This document shows, one piece after another, positions 1 to 7,445 of a DNA stretch of 8,860 bases. Below the pieces are notes generated by a model. That model was not told the origin of the DNA. It ran no database searches and saw nothing but the letters and a program-made list of their open reading frames with translations. Source of the stretch: Candidatus Sumerlaeota bacterium (GTDB lineage: Bacteria > Sumerlaeota > Sumerlaeia > MWCT01); contig JAPLSR010000254.1 of the NCBI GenBank assembly GCA_026398545.1, positions 1 to 8,860 on the forward strand, given 5' to 3'. The number at the start of each line of letters is the position of its first letter. The first letter of the stretch is position 1. The position numbers and the translations under genes were made by a program.

Positions 1-432
1 ATTCAAGGCGGGTTGTAAAGCCTTGATGGATGTCTTCGGTTTGATGGAGAGTCCGGCAAAAAGTCCCGCATCATGAATACGCTGAACCGCCCTGCGAACA
101 TCGCGGCACACCTCCGTGTGCACGGTGAGCAAATTGGCTCCCGACTCAACAAAATCATCAAGTAATTCAAGGGGGTTTTCAATCATGAGGTGGGCATCCA
201 GAAAGATTTTGGGGAAATGTTTCCTGACACACCGGATGAGAGGCGGTCCAAAGGTTAGGTTGGGAACAAAATGACCATCCATGACATCCAGATGGATAAT
301 TGTGCATCCTGCCCTGAGGACTTTTTTGATGTCCTTCTCAAGGGTGCAGAAATCCGCTGATAATATGGATGGAGCAATCTTAAATAAAGACCCCCTGGGT
401 AAGAGAAGGGAGTGTAAATCCGCTTTAGGCAT
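1..432 (-). CDS. rpe: Ribulose-phosphate 3-epimerase, N-terminal 144 residues (runs off left edge)
   Basis: Interconverts D-ribulose 5-phosphate and D-xylulose 5-phosphate in the pentose phosphate pathway, in the cytoplasm. The reverse-strand translation reads without a stop to the window edge and carries the family's first TIM-barrel motifs: APSILSADF (residues 20-28, Ser23 being the conserved serine), IHLDVMDGHFVPNLTFGP (46-63, with His47 and Asp49 as metal and catalytic residues) and LDAHLM (78-83, with metal ligand His81). The barrel half with the second catalytic aspartate and the phosphate-binding GG loops lies outside the window; the family is usually about 220 residues. The ATG at 430-432 was chosen because GAGG precedes it at normal spacing. 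It gives about 13 residues more than short homologues before the APSILSAD motif. The gene starts 35 bases after the greA stop on the same strand, so co-transcription with greA is likely. Identity is secure; only the 3' end is missing. Confidence 0.95.
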   Translation of the reverse strand, partial: MPKADLHSLLLPRGSLFKIAPSILSADFCTLEKDIKKVLRAGCTIIHLDVMDGHFVPNLTFGPPLIRCVRKHFPKIFLDAHLMIENPLELLDDFVESGANLLTVHTEVCRDVRRAVQRIHDAGLFAGLSIKPKTSIKALQPALN

Positions 433-467
433 ATTCTTTCCTCGCCTCAGACCCATATTCCACACTT

Positions 468-2687
468 TTACTTTTGAAAGGCATTTTCTATTGAAATGAC
501 TTCATATCTGGCGCGCCCACCGCTGGGGAGCTCCAGTTCCAGTGATTCCCCCGCCTTCTTGCCAAGGAGGACCTGTCCCAGTGGGGATAGATAGGAGAGG
601 ATGCCGGAATCGGGGCTTGCCTCCCACATTCCGAGTAAGGTGTGTGTCTCAAAATTGCCGGTGTCGGTGTTTTTCAGGGTAAAGCGCGTCCCGATGCTGA
701 TTTGAGCTGTCTGAACATTGTGGGGGTCGATGATGCGTGTGCGGGCTAACAAGTCCTGCAGCTCCTCCATTTGTGTAAAAAGGAGTGCCTGATGCTCCCT
801 TGCGGCGTCATATTCGGCATTTTCCGTAAGGTCGCCATGTCCCCTTGCGACTTCAATCTCCTTGGTGGCGCGTGGAATATCAATAGTTTTTATGCGGCGG
901 AGTTCATCCTGTTTTTCCTTGAGATTCTCGGCTATACAGTAATGCATCTTGGGTGCGTTGTCCACATTTTCTTCCTCAAAAATATCCTTGCGAATCTTCC
1001 GGAAGACATTGTCAATGTTATCCTTGACGCTTGAGATAAAGGCGGGGCTTGTCAGAATGGAATTGTGAAATCTCTTTGCCTCCGCTGGAGATAGTCTGGG
1101 GATGACGGATGCGATATTGGCAAACTTGTCCTCGGTGAAGATGGCGCGAAGGAGGGATTGAAGACGGCGATTTTCCCTTGCGTCATATGAGCCGGTGACA
1201 TATTTCTGCCGGACACGTTCCAGTTGGTTCAGCGCATCGTCCATAAGTGTGAAGTCAGAGAGCATAAGGTCAACATCCGGCCATTTTCTTTTCAATATCT
1301 GGCGCGCCGTCCATGCATATGTTTCCGGGCTGCGGTCAAAGTGTTCCAGGAGTTTGTGAGCTGCATCACTTGCCGCCTGAAACTCTTTTCTTTCAAGGAG
1401 CTTTTCAAAGGCATATTGTGCGAGCGGCGAGGGAGCGTCTAAATATAGATTCTGCAGGAGAGTGACGGATTCCTCCGGATGAAGGGTGAGAAATCGCTCA
1501 AGGGCGCGGCAGGCGTAATCAAATATATCAAGACTACCAAGAAAAGATATCAGCTGTGGCGCTTTTTCAAGAATGCCATCCACCGAGTCTTCCAGCGGGG
1601 CGGGAGGGGTGGGCATCAGGGCAGAGGTTTCCTCCATGAGATAGACCATGTTCAGACATTCGGCGAGATTATCCGGGTCACAGGCGCTGTGCCACTGTCT
1701 GACCCGAGCCGCAAACGCCGCCGCCTTTTCCATCGGGAGCGGTTGTCCCTTCTGATGCTGGGCAAGTTCCCTGATAATCTTTCGCTTTTCCGCCAGTGTA
1801 TGTGCTTTTTCAAAGCGTTCAAGCATCTCATCAAAATAACCCATCGCCTCCCCCCGAAGGCGGATATCAGGTCTGTTGCCGGAACCGAGCTCAATCCATG
1901 GGTCATTTCTGAGACTGCTTTTCAATCTGCCCCACCAGGAAGAAAAGGCATCCTCCGGAATTACTTTCTCCGTCAGGAGGGACTTGAGGTCGGTCAAGTT
2001 GATGGCATTATTATAGCTACGGAGGATAAGCTTGATAAGGTCGGTGGGATTTTTTTCCGCCATCTCCCGCAACGTCTCTAATTTTGATTCCTGAAGTGCG
2101 AGGAAATTGTTCTGAGGGATTTTTTTCAGATACTGGTGAGCGCCTTCGAATGTGAAGGTTTTGTGCCTTGCCCTGGGGAAGTCAACGGTGACTTTGAGTT
2201 GGGTGACATCCAGTTCCACAACACGTCCCACACCCCAGTTGACATGCTGAAAATACTCTCCTTCATCGAAGAATAGAAACTCCTCGCAACGTTCAAGGCA
2301 CTCGCCAATGTGGAACTTGTCGCGGAGATGCGAGGCGCGGATATAATATTCCAGACGCGGGCAATCCTTGTGGATTTCCCTGAATGCCTGGAGGACGACT
2401 GGATGGAGAGCGGGGGCATCAGGGACGTATTTCAGGGCAGGTTTAGTCAGATTCAACACAAGGGCGAACCTCCCCTTTTCGGCAAAAAAACTTAAGGGTA
2501 ATTCCCAGAGGTCGGGCAATCTCTGTGCGCCTCCGTTGCGGGCGATAACACCTGATATATGTTCATAAAAGGCAGAGTCATCCGTGGGATTTTCCATCAT
2601 ATCGAGCCAGAATTCCTCAACCCGCGCCCAGACCTTCCTCTTGATATTATCAATCAGTTCCTGTTGCTCCTCAGTAAATGAAAGCAT
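468..2687 (-). CDS. greA: Long-form transcription elongation factor GreA (C-terminal GreA module on a ~580-residue extension)
   Basis: Transcript cleavage factor that inserts into the secondary channel of RNA polymerase and stimulates cleavage of RNA in backtracked complexes. The last ~160 of 739 residues are a full GreA. The coiled-coil domain begins near residue 581 and carries GDLTENAEYDAA at 618-629; Asp619 and Glu622 correspond to the tip acids Asp41 and Glu44 of E. coli GreA. The FKBP-like domain runs from about 663 to the end and includes SPLGQVLLGKKAGE. Classical GreA is about 158 residues. The extension looks mostly helical and TPR-like. Near residues 148-192 it has a small segment around HVNWGVGRVVELD that resembles the beta-barrel folds of CarD-like RNA polymerase-binding domains; this resemblance is inference. 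Such long GreA proteins are known in Chlamydiae and spirochaetes. The ATG at 2685-2687 has GAGGGA just upstream. It is the first gene of a likely greA-rpe operon. The GreA module is certain; the role of the extension is unknown. Confidence 0.9.
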   Translation of the reverse strand: MLSFTEEQQELIDNIKRKVWARVEEFWLDMMENPTDDSAFYEHISGVIARNGGAQRLPDLWELPLSFFAEKGRFALVLNLTKPALKYVPDAPALHPVVLQAFREIHKDCPRLEYYIRASHLRDKFHIGECLERCEEFLFFDEGEYFQHVNWGVGRVVELDVTQLKVTVDFPRARHKTFTFEGAHQYLKKIPQNNFLALQESKLETLREMAEKNPTDLIKLILRSYNNAINLTDLKSLLTEKVIPEDAFSSWWGRLKSSLRNDPWIELGSGNRPDIRLRGEAMGYFDEMLERFEKAHTLAEKRKIIRELAQHQKGQPLPMEKAAAFAARVRQWHSACDPDNLAECLNMVYLMEETSALMPTPPAPLEDSVDGILEKAPQLISFLGSLDIFDYACRALERFLTLHPEESVTLLQNLYLDAPSPLAQYAFEKLLERKEFQAASDAAHKLLEHFDRSPETYAWTARQILKRKWPDVDLMLSDFTLMDDALNQLERVRQKYVTGSYDARENRRLQSLLRAIFTEDKFANIASVIPRLSPAEAKRFHNSILTSPAFISSVKDNIDNVFRKIRKDIFEEENVDNAPKMHYCIAENLKEKQDELRRIKTIDIPRATKEIEVARGHGDLTENAEYDAAREHQALLFTQMEELQDLLARTRIIDPHNVQTAQISIGTRFTLKNTDTGNFETHTLLGMWEASPDSGILSYLSPLGQVLLGKKAGESLELELPSGGRARYEVISIENAFQK

Positions 2688-2717
2688 TTATTCCCTCATG
2701 TGAGAAAAGTTGGGTTC

Positions 2718-2745
2718 TGTATAGCAGTCATGAAAAGTAATGCAA
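2718..2745 (-). promoter_or_regulatory. Candidate sigma-70-type promoter for greA-rpe
   Basis: Read on the minus strand, TATACA (2723 to 2718, five of six matches to the -10 consensus) is preceded by TTGCAT (2745 to 2740, a weak -35 match) with a 16-base spacer. Transcription would begin near 2711, leaving a leader of about 24 bases before the greA ATG. The placement is sensible, but the -35 is poor and no experiment supports it. Confidence 0.4.
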
Positions 2746-2756
2746 CTAAAAAAGAT

Positions 2757-2786
2757 TTGACAAAAATCGCCCTCTCCCTTGATTTT
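2757..2786 (+). promoter_or_regulatory. Candidate promoter for the lipA cluster (perfect -35, weak -10)
   Basis: TTGACA at 2757-2762 is a perfect -35 hexamer in the gap between the divergent greA and lipA genes. The matching -10 is weak: TTGATT at 2779 (16-base spacer) or GATTTT at 2781 (18-base spacer), each three of six. It lies 12 bases beyond the candidate greA -35 on the other strand, so the two promoters would be back to back and could share regulation. Confidence 0.35.
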
Positions 2787-2853
2787 CCAATAGGTTTAAG
2801 ATGAATTATCAAAAAATGGATTGCATCAATTTTACAGATTGATATTGTTCATA

Positions 2854-3711
2854 GTGGCTTCCCTATTTCCTCCATATCTGAGAAAGCAGCGCATTCTGGC
2901 GGGAAAGAACCGCCGGGTGGAGAGACTCCTTTCGACACTTCATCTTTCCACCGTGTGTCAGAGTGCGAGATGCCCAAACCGCAATGAATGCTTTGGATGC
3001 GGTACGGCCGCCTTTCTTTTGCTCGGCGAGCAATGCACACGTAGCTGTCGATTCTGCGCTGTGAAAAAGGGGCAACCTTCGCCTCCCGACCCGTCTGAAC
3101 CGCACAGGGTTGCCGAGGCAGCCGCCTGTATGAGCCTGCGTCACGTTGTCCTGACCAGCGTGACAAGGGATGACCTTGATGATGGCGGGTCGCTTCATTT
3201 CATGAAAACCATTCTCGCTGTGCAGGAGCGACTCCCTGATGCCACCATTGAGGCGTTAGTGCCCGATTTCAGTGGAAGCGTTTCCTCCCTTGATACCGTC
3301 CTCTCCGCTGAACCTGACGTCTTGAACCACAATATGGAAACGGTGCGGCGTCTATATCCCATCCTCAGACCTGAGGCTGATTATTACACATCTCTCAAAC
3401 TCATCCGGCATGTGAAAGAGCAAGCGCCCGGTGTCATTACCAAGTCGGGTATGATGCTGGGGATGGGAGAAAACAGAAGCGAGGTCATTCAGGCAATTAC
3501 TGATTTGCGGGATAACGGGTGCGATATCCTCACACTTGGACAATATCTCGCCCCGAGTGCGGCTCATTATCCCATAGTGGAGTTCATATCGCCCGAAATT
3601 TTTCTTGAATACAGGGACGTGGCGCTGGAAATGGGTTTCCGCTCCGTTTCTGCGGCTCCATTTGTCCGCTCCTCTTATCATGCGGCGGACATTCTTCGTG
3701 AAAGGACTTGA
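2854..3711 (+). CDS. lipA: Lipoyl synthase (radical SAM)
   Basis: Radical-SAM enzyme that inserts two sulfurs into octanoyl groups on lipoyl domains (E2 subunits, glycine cleavage H protein) to make the lipoyl cofactor. Both iron-sulfur motifs are present. CQSARCPNRNEC (residues 35-46 from the start used here) is the CX4CX5C motif for the auxiliary sacrificial cluster, and CTRSCRFC (61-68) is the CX3CX2C radical-SAM motif. Further family blocks are TSVTRDDLDDGG, IEALVPDF, LGQYL and the C-terminal RSSYHA with the conserved cluster-ligating serine. The start is uncertain. The frame is open from 2800, with candidate TTG codons at 2821, 2839 and 2845 and GTG at 2854, none with a clear Shine-Dalgarno. 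I chose GTG 2854 because it yields a 285-residue protein starting just before the FPPYLRK segment, as short LipA proteins do; starting at 2821 adds an atypical hydrophobic tail. No lipB or octanoyltransferase gene lies in the window. The stop is 2 bases before the next start. Confidence 0.93.
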   Translation: MASLFPPYLRKQRILAGKNRRVERLLSTLHLSTVCQSARCPNRNECFGCGTAAFLLLGEQCTRSCRFCAVKKGQPSPPDPSEPHRVAEAAACMSLRHVVLTSVTRDDLDDGGSLHFMKTILAVQERLPDATIEALVPDFSGSVSSLDTVLSAEPDVLNHNMETVRRLYPILRPEADYYTSLKLIRHVKEQAPGVITKSGMMLGMGENRSEVIQAITDLRDNGCDILTLGQYLAPSAAHYPIVEFISPEIFLEYRDVALEMGFRSVSAAPFVRSSYHAADILRERT

Positions 3712-3713
3712 CC

Positions 3714-4631
3714 ATGGCACTTCTCATTGTCGGTTCGGTTGCGCTGGACAGTATCAGGACGCCTCATGGCGAGGTGAAACGCGCCCTTGGTGGTTCTGCG
3801 ACATATGCCGGCATTGCCGCCTCCTTTTTCACCTGCCCCCACATTGTGGGCGTTGTTGGGGAAGACTTCCCGCAGGAATATATCGACCTTATGAAAGATA
3901 AAAATTGTGACCTTGCCGGGCTCAAAATCATCGCTAAAGGCAAGACGTTTCACTGGGAGGGTTACTACGAGGAAAACATGTCCCAGGCGCACACTGTAAG
4001 CACATGCCTGAATGTCTTTGAATTCTTCCAGCCGGACTTGCCGCATCATTACCGGAAAAGTGATTTCGTATTTTTGGCAAATATTGACCCGGAGCTGCAA
4101 CTGCATGTCCTTGAACAGGTGAAGAAACCGAAGCTGGTCATGTGCGACACCATGAATTACTGGATTGAATCCAAAAGAGAAAAGCTTATGGAGGTTTTTC
4201 GCCGTTCAGATGTGGTGCTTGTAAATGAGGGTGAGGCGCGTCTTTTGACGGATTCATGGAGTCTGATTCATGCGGCGGAAAAGCTCCTCGATACGGGTCC
4301 CTCTTATGTTATAATTAAAAAGGGAGAGCATGGGGCATTCATCATGAGCCGTGATGACTACTTCTCACTGCCTGCCTATCCGATAAAGAAAATTAAAGAC
4401 CCAACCGGCGCTGGCGACACCTTTGCGGGCGGTTTTATAGGATACCTCGCCTCACAGAAGCGTCTGACACGGGCAAACTTCCGGCGGGCGATGGCGGTGG
4501 GAACCGTTCTCGCATCCTTTGTCTGCGAGGATTTCAGTGTGCGAGGCACCATCTCGTTGACCAACAGCGCACTCAATAAACGCCTGAGGGAGTTTTACAA
4601 TCATGTCCGGCTTTCCGCGGTGGAATTATAA
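3714..4631 (+). CDS. PfkB-family (ribokinase-like) carbohydrate/nucleoside kinase, substrate unassigned
   Basis: A 305-residue cytoplasmic kinase of the ribokinase/PfkB fold that should transfer a phosphate from ATP to a sugar or nucleoside hydroxyl. Visible signatures are GSVALDS at the first strand (residues 7-13), the substrate-side GGSATYAG (26-33), NEGE (171-174, the NXXE motif that positions magnesium and phosphate) and DPTGAGDTFAGG (229-240), with Asp235 as catalytic base in the anion hole. FLANIDPELQ (120-129) and CDTMNYWI (144-151) are, from memory, hallmarks of a widespread subfamily usually annotated only as sugar kinase. I therefore name no substrate. ATG 3714 is preferred over TTG 3708 because AAGGA at 3702-3706 lies 7 bases upstream. 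The gene begins 2 bases after lipA and its last 29 bases overlap the next gene, so translational coupling on one transcript is likely. The family is certain; the substrate is unknown. Confidence 0.9.
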   Translation: MALLIVGSVALDSIRTPHGEVKRALGGSATYAGIAASFFTCPHIVGVVGEDFPQEYIDLMKDKNCDLAGLKIIAKGKTFHWEGYYEENMSQAHTVSTCLNVFEFFQPDLPHHYRKSDFVFLANIDPELQLHVLEQVKKPKLVMCDTMNYWIESKREKLMEVFRRSDVVLVNEGEARLLTDSWSLIHAAEKLLDTGPSYVIIKKGEHGAFIMSRDDYFSLPAYPIKKIKDPTGAGDTFAGGFIGYLASQKRLTRANFRRAMAVGTVLASFVCEDFSVRGTISLTNSALNKRLREFYNHVRLSAVEL

Positions 4632-6096
4632 AAATCAACTCCTGACGGCGCTTCTTTTTTTATACTGCCTACCTGCGTTCTTCGCTTCAGCCGTCACTCT
4701 GCCAATTATCGTCGATGGTCTGACTGGCGACTGGGGCAATACACCTCCTGCGTGGACAGACCCCATTGGCGATAATGGAACCTCATCTGTTGACTTTCAC
4801 AGGCTCTGGCTTGCCAACGACGAAGATTTCATATATCTGCGTTTTGAAACCGGCGCGGAAGTTCTCCTGAATTTCAATAACAACATTGTCATTTATATTG
4901 ACTGGGATGGTCAGCCATCCACAGGTCTGAATATCAGGAATATCGGTGCGGATTTTAAATGGGAGTTCGGACAACGCCGGGGAACAACTTATTCACAATC
5001 CGGTTCAACTGCTGTCTCTCATACTGACCTCGGTTTTTATCAGGCGCCAACCGTCTCATCCAGCCAGTTTGAGATTGCCTTCTCCCGCAGTGCGAACATG
5101 CCGGTTGCGTTGGGAAAAACCATATTCATTCTCTTCCAGAATGAGGGGGGAACAAATCTTGACACCCTTCCCGACAGTAGCTCCATCTCATACACGCTCT
5201 CAAGTGACCCCGCCCCGCCTTTCCATCATATACCAATAGTGAAAACCAATACCGCCGACCTCCGCATTATGACTTATAATACACATAATGACAGCCTGTT
5301 TGAAAAAACGGATACCTATTCACGGATTCTCAACGCCCTGGGACCCGATATCCTTAATTTCCAGGAAATCTATAATCACACAGGTGGGGAAACAGCCACG
5401 CTCATCAGCCAGATTCTCCCGCCAGATTCTGGCGAAAAATGGTATTACACTCAGAGCGCAGATTGCGTTACCATCAGTCGCTTCGCCATCTTAAACACAT
5501 GGAACCTTGATGGCAACCTTGTCAGCCTGATTGCGGCGCCGGAATCCCTACCCACTTCCAATATTTTGCTCATCAACGCCCACCCACCCTGCTGCACCGA
5601 TGATTCCGGGCGACAGCTGGAGATTGACCATATTATGTCCTTCATACGTGATGCCATAACCGCTGGCGGCTCCGTTGCTCTCCAGAAAAACACCCCCGTC
5701 ATCATCGTTGGCGACATGAATTTTGTTGGACTCTCCCGGCAACTCCAAACCCTCTTGACCAGCGACATCGTCAATGAATCCCAGTACGGTACGGACTTCC
5801 AACCCGACTGGGACGCCACGATGCTCTCTGACTGTATCTCTACGCATAACAGTTCACGCGCAGCCTATACATGGCGCTCCGACACAAGCGACTATCCACC
5901 CGGACGCCTTGACTACATAATTTATACGGACAGCGTTATTCAGACTTCTCATCACTTCATCCTCTGGACACCGGACATGACGCCGGAAGAATTGATACAA
6001 TACGGGCTTAATGCGGATGATACCGCATCCGCTTCTGACCACCTGCCGCATGTGGCTGATTTCCACACCCCCCTGAATCTCTGGATGCTGTGGTAA
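4603..6096 (+). CDS. Secreted endonuclease/exonuclease/phosphatase-family protein with an N-terminal beta-sandwich domain
   Basis: A 497-residue exported protein. Residues 1-30 form a signal peptide: basic start (Arg6, Lys10), hydrophobic core 13-27 and an ASA cleavage site ending at 30, with no lipobox. Residues 34-202 look like a beta-sandwich of the CBM9/DOMON type: an IVDGLTGDW opening, an aspartate-rich DPIGDNG segment, then LWLANDEDFIYLRFET. From about 219 comes the metal-dependent EEP (DNase I-like) fold with a full set of catalytic motifs: TYNTHN (Asn226), NFQE (Glu255), INAH (His327), GDMN (Asp371, Asn373), RLDYI (Asp437) and SDHLP (Asp479, His480). It should be an active phosphodiesterase or phosphomonoesterase acting outside the cytoplasmic membrane. 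The substrate could be extracellular DNA, a phospholipid headgroup or a sugar or inositol phosphate, and the sequence does not decide. The ATG overlaps the kinase gene by 29 bases with GGGAG about 12 bases upstream. Confidence 0.85.
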   Translation: MSGFPRWNYKNQLLTALLFLYCLPAFFASAVTLPIIVDGLTGDWGNTPPAWTDPIGDNGTSSVDFHRLWLANDEDFIYLRFETGAEVLLNFNNNIVIYIDWDGQPSTGLNIRNIGADFKWEFGQRRGTTYSQSGSTAVSHTDLGFYQAPTVSSSQFEIAFSRSANMPVALGKTIFILFQNEGGTNLDTLPDSSSISYTLSSDPAPPFHHIPIVKTNTADLRIMTYNTHNDSLFEKTDTYSRILNALGPDILNFQEIYNHTGGETATLISQILPPDSGEKWYYTQSADCVTISRFAILNTWNLDGNLVSLIAAPESLPTSNILLINAHPPCCTDDSGRQLEIDHIMSFIRDAITAGGSVALQKNTPVIIVGDMNFVGLSRQLQTLLTSDIVNESQYGTDFQPDWDATMLSDCISTHNSSRAAYTWRSDTSDYPPGRLDYIIYTDSVIQTSHHFILWTPDMTPEELIQYGLNADDTASASDHLPHVADFHTPLNLWMLW

Positions 6097-6206
6097 AGAA
6101 TGGCGGACTGTTGTGCCGGTTATTGACTGATTATTGTTGAACCCTCGCGGAATTCCTGTTAGCAACTCTTCCTGATTTTCAGTAAAAAGGGAGGCATGCA
6201 AATCTC
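6097..6206 (+). other. Intergenic gap between the EEP and aminotransferase genes
   Basis: This 110-base gap has no convincing terminator hairpin with a T tract and no promoter with both hexamers in good order. The only clear element is the purine-rich ribosome binding site AAAAAGGGAGG at its end (6184-6194). The palindrome GGAATTCC near 6149-6156 is short enough to be chance. Read-through from the lipA cluster into the aminotransferase gene is therefore possible. Confidence 0.4.
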
Positions 6207-7445
6207 ATGACCCGGTCAAGTCTTGCGCGGGATGATGTGCGGACATTTAAAACGCTTGGACTTCTCGGCGATATCTTCAAGCTCTCCATTAAGATGAAAA
6301 GCGAGGGGGTGGATTTTCTTCCTCTGCATCTTGGCGACCCGGCGCGGTTTGATTTTCCACCTCTGCCATCCTTCAATGAGGGAATCATCCGCGCGCTGGA
6401 AAATCCTCTCTCCTATTCATATGGCAACCCGCAGGGCTTTCTGCCCCTTCTTGAAAAAATCGCCGAGATTGAAGGCACGGAGCCCAGATATGTCTTCACT
6501 GGAAACGGCGTTTCTGACATGATGGACAAGCTTTTCAACGCAATGGCTGTCAGAGGCGCAAATTTCCTCCTGCCGGCACCTGTCTTTGCACCGTATCTCG
6601 ACGTGAACACGAAAAACAATATTGAAAGCAGGCTTTACCGATGTGACCCGCAGACGTGGCAACCTGTGCTTTCATCAATTGAATCCAGGATTGATGATGC
6701 CACATCTCTTGTCCTTATAAACTCGCCAAACAACCCGACCGGTGCGGTTTATCATGATGAAAAGGTCAGGGCGATAATTGAACTTGCCCATGAGATAGGG
6801 CTGAAACGCCGGAGGAAAGACATCCCGCCTCTCTGCCTCCTCTTTGATGAAATCTATAGTGAGCACTATTTTGAGAAAAAACCGGCAGATGTGCGACCGC
6901 TCTTGAAGGATAGGGAAATCACATGGGTCAAGTTCAATGGCGCCTCCAAGGCATTCAATGTGACAGGTCTGCGCGTGGGTTATGCCGTTCTGGGCGGCGT
7001 GGAGCGTGATGCCCTGAGGGAAGCGCTCTATAATGAGTGCATCCTCCCCCTCTGCATGAATTCCATCTTTCAGGAGGGATACCTCGCCGCCCTTTGCGAC
7101 CCGGCAAAGGAGGAATATTTCAGAAAAAACCGCGAACGCCTGAGGCGTCGACGCGACCTGATGCTTGACGCCTTCTCGAGGATTCCCGGCATCAGCGTTG
7201 TCAAGCCCGAAGGGGCGTTTTACATGATTATTCGAATGGATACCAAGTTCAAGACCGACCTTGAACTGGGTCTGGCGCTACTTACCGAGGAAAAAATCTG
7301 CACAAGCCAGATGAGCGCCTTCTTCGATGACGAAACCCATCCGGGCGGCACCATGCTCCGCCTTGTCATTCTTCCGCCAGAAGACATGCTTGAGAATGCC
7401 ATGTCACGCTTTGCGCAGTTCATGGAACGGCATGGCAAAAGATAG
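6207..7445 (+). CDS. Class I/II pyridoxal-phosphate-dependent aminotransferase
   Basis: A 412-residue fold-type I aminotransferase that moves an amino group between an amino acid and a 2-oxo acid using PLP, in the cytoplasm. The motifs fall in the expected order: LGDP near residue 42, YGNPQG (72-77), NSPNNPTG (172-179; Asn176 contacts the PLP ring hydroxyl), DEIY (214-217; Asp214 binds the pyridine nitrogen, Tyr217 the ring oxygen), NGASKAF (244-250; Lys248 forms the Schiff base), LRVGY (Arg256 binds the PLP phosphate) and MLRLVI (Arg385 binds the substrate alpha-carboxylate). This suits an aspartate-, alanine- or aromatic-type enzyme, but the substrate cannot be read from the motifs, so I give no symbol. 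The ATG is the first possible start in frame. The strong AGGGAGG sits 12 bases upstream, rather far. A four-codon frame (ATG at 6196 to TGA at 6208-6210) lies between and overlaps the start codon. Confidence is high for the family and low for specificity. Confidence 0.92.
   Translation: MTRSSLARDDVRTFKTLGLLGDIFKLSIKMKSEGVDFLPLHLGDPARFDFPPLPSFNEGIIRALENPLSYSYGNPQGFLPLLEKIAEIEGTEPRYVFTGNGVSDMMDKLFNAMAVRGANFLLPAPVFAPYLDVNTKNNIESRLYRCDPQTWQPVLSSIESRIDDATSLVLINSPNNPTGAVYHDEKVRAIIELAHEIGLKRRRKDIPPLCLLFDEIYSEHYFEKKPADVRPLLKDREITWVKFNGASKAFNVTGLRVGYAVLGGVERDALREALYNECILPLCMNSIFQEGYLAALCDPAKEEYFRKNRERLRRRRDLMLDAFSRIPGISVVKPEGAFYMIIRMDTKFKTDLELGLALLTEEKICTSQMSAFFDDETHPGGTMLRLVILPPEDMLENAMSRFAQFMERHGKR

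Noticed and set aside
281..499. A 72-codon plus-strand frame over the rpe start and the greA end
   Set aside because: It is antisense to both genes and its translation looks random.
508..1311. The 10-mer CTGGCGCGCC occurring twice (near 509 and 1302)
   Set aside because: Two copies inside one coding gene, at sites encoding ordinary Arg/Ala codons, are explained by codon use.
1479..2081. A 200-codon open frame on the plus strand inside greA
   Set aside because: It lies wholly antisense to a well-supported coding region, has no recognisable domain, and its composition looks like a mirror of the greA codons.
3678..4106. A 142-codon open frame on the minus strand across the lipA/kinase junction
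   Set aside because: It is antisense to two genes with clear catalytic motifs and shows no family signature.
889..4276. TGCGGCGGA recurring in greA, lipA and the kinase gene
   Set aside because: The plus-strand copies come from common His-Ala-Ala codons; three copies with no spacing pattern do not suggest an uptake or regulatory word.
6123..6165. TTGACT and TTGAAC as possible -35 elements before the aminotransferase gene
   Set aside because: Neither has a -10 hexamer with more than three matches at acceptable spacing.
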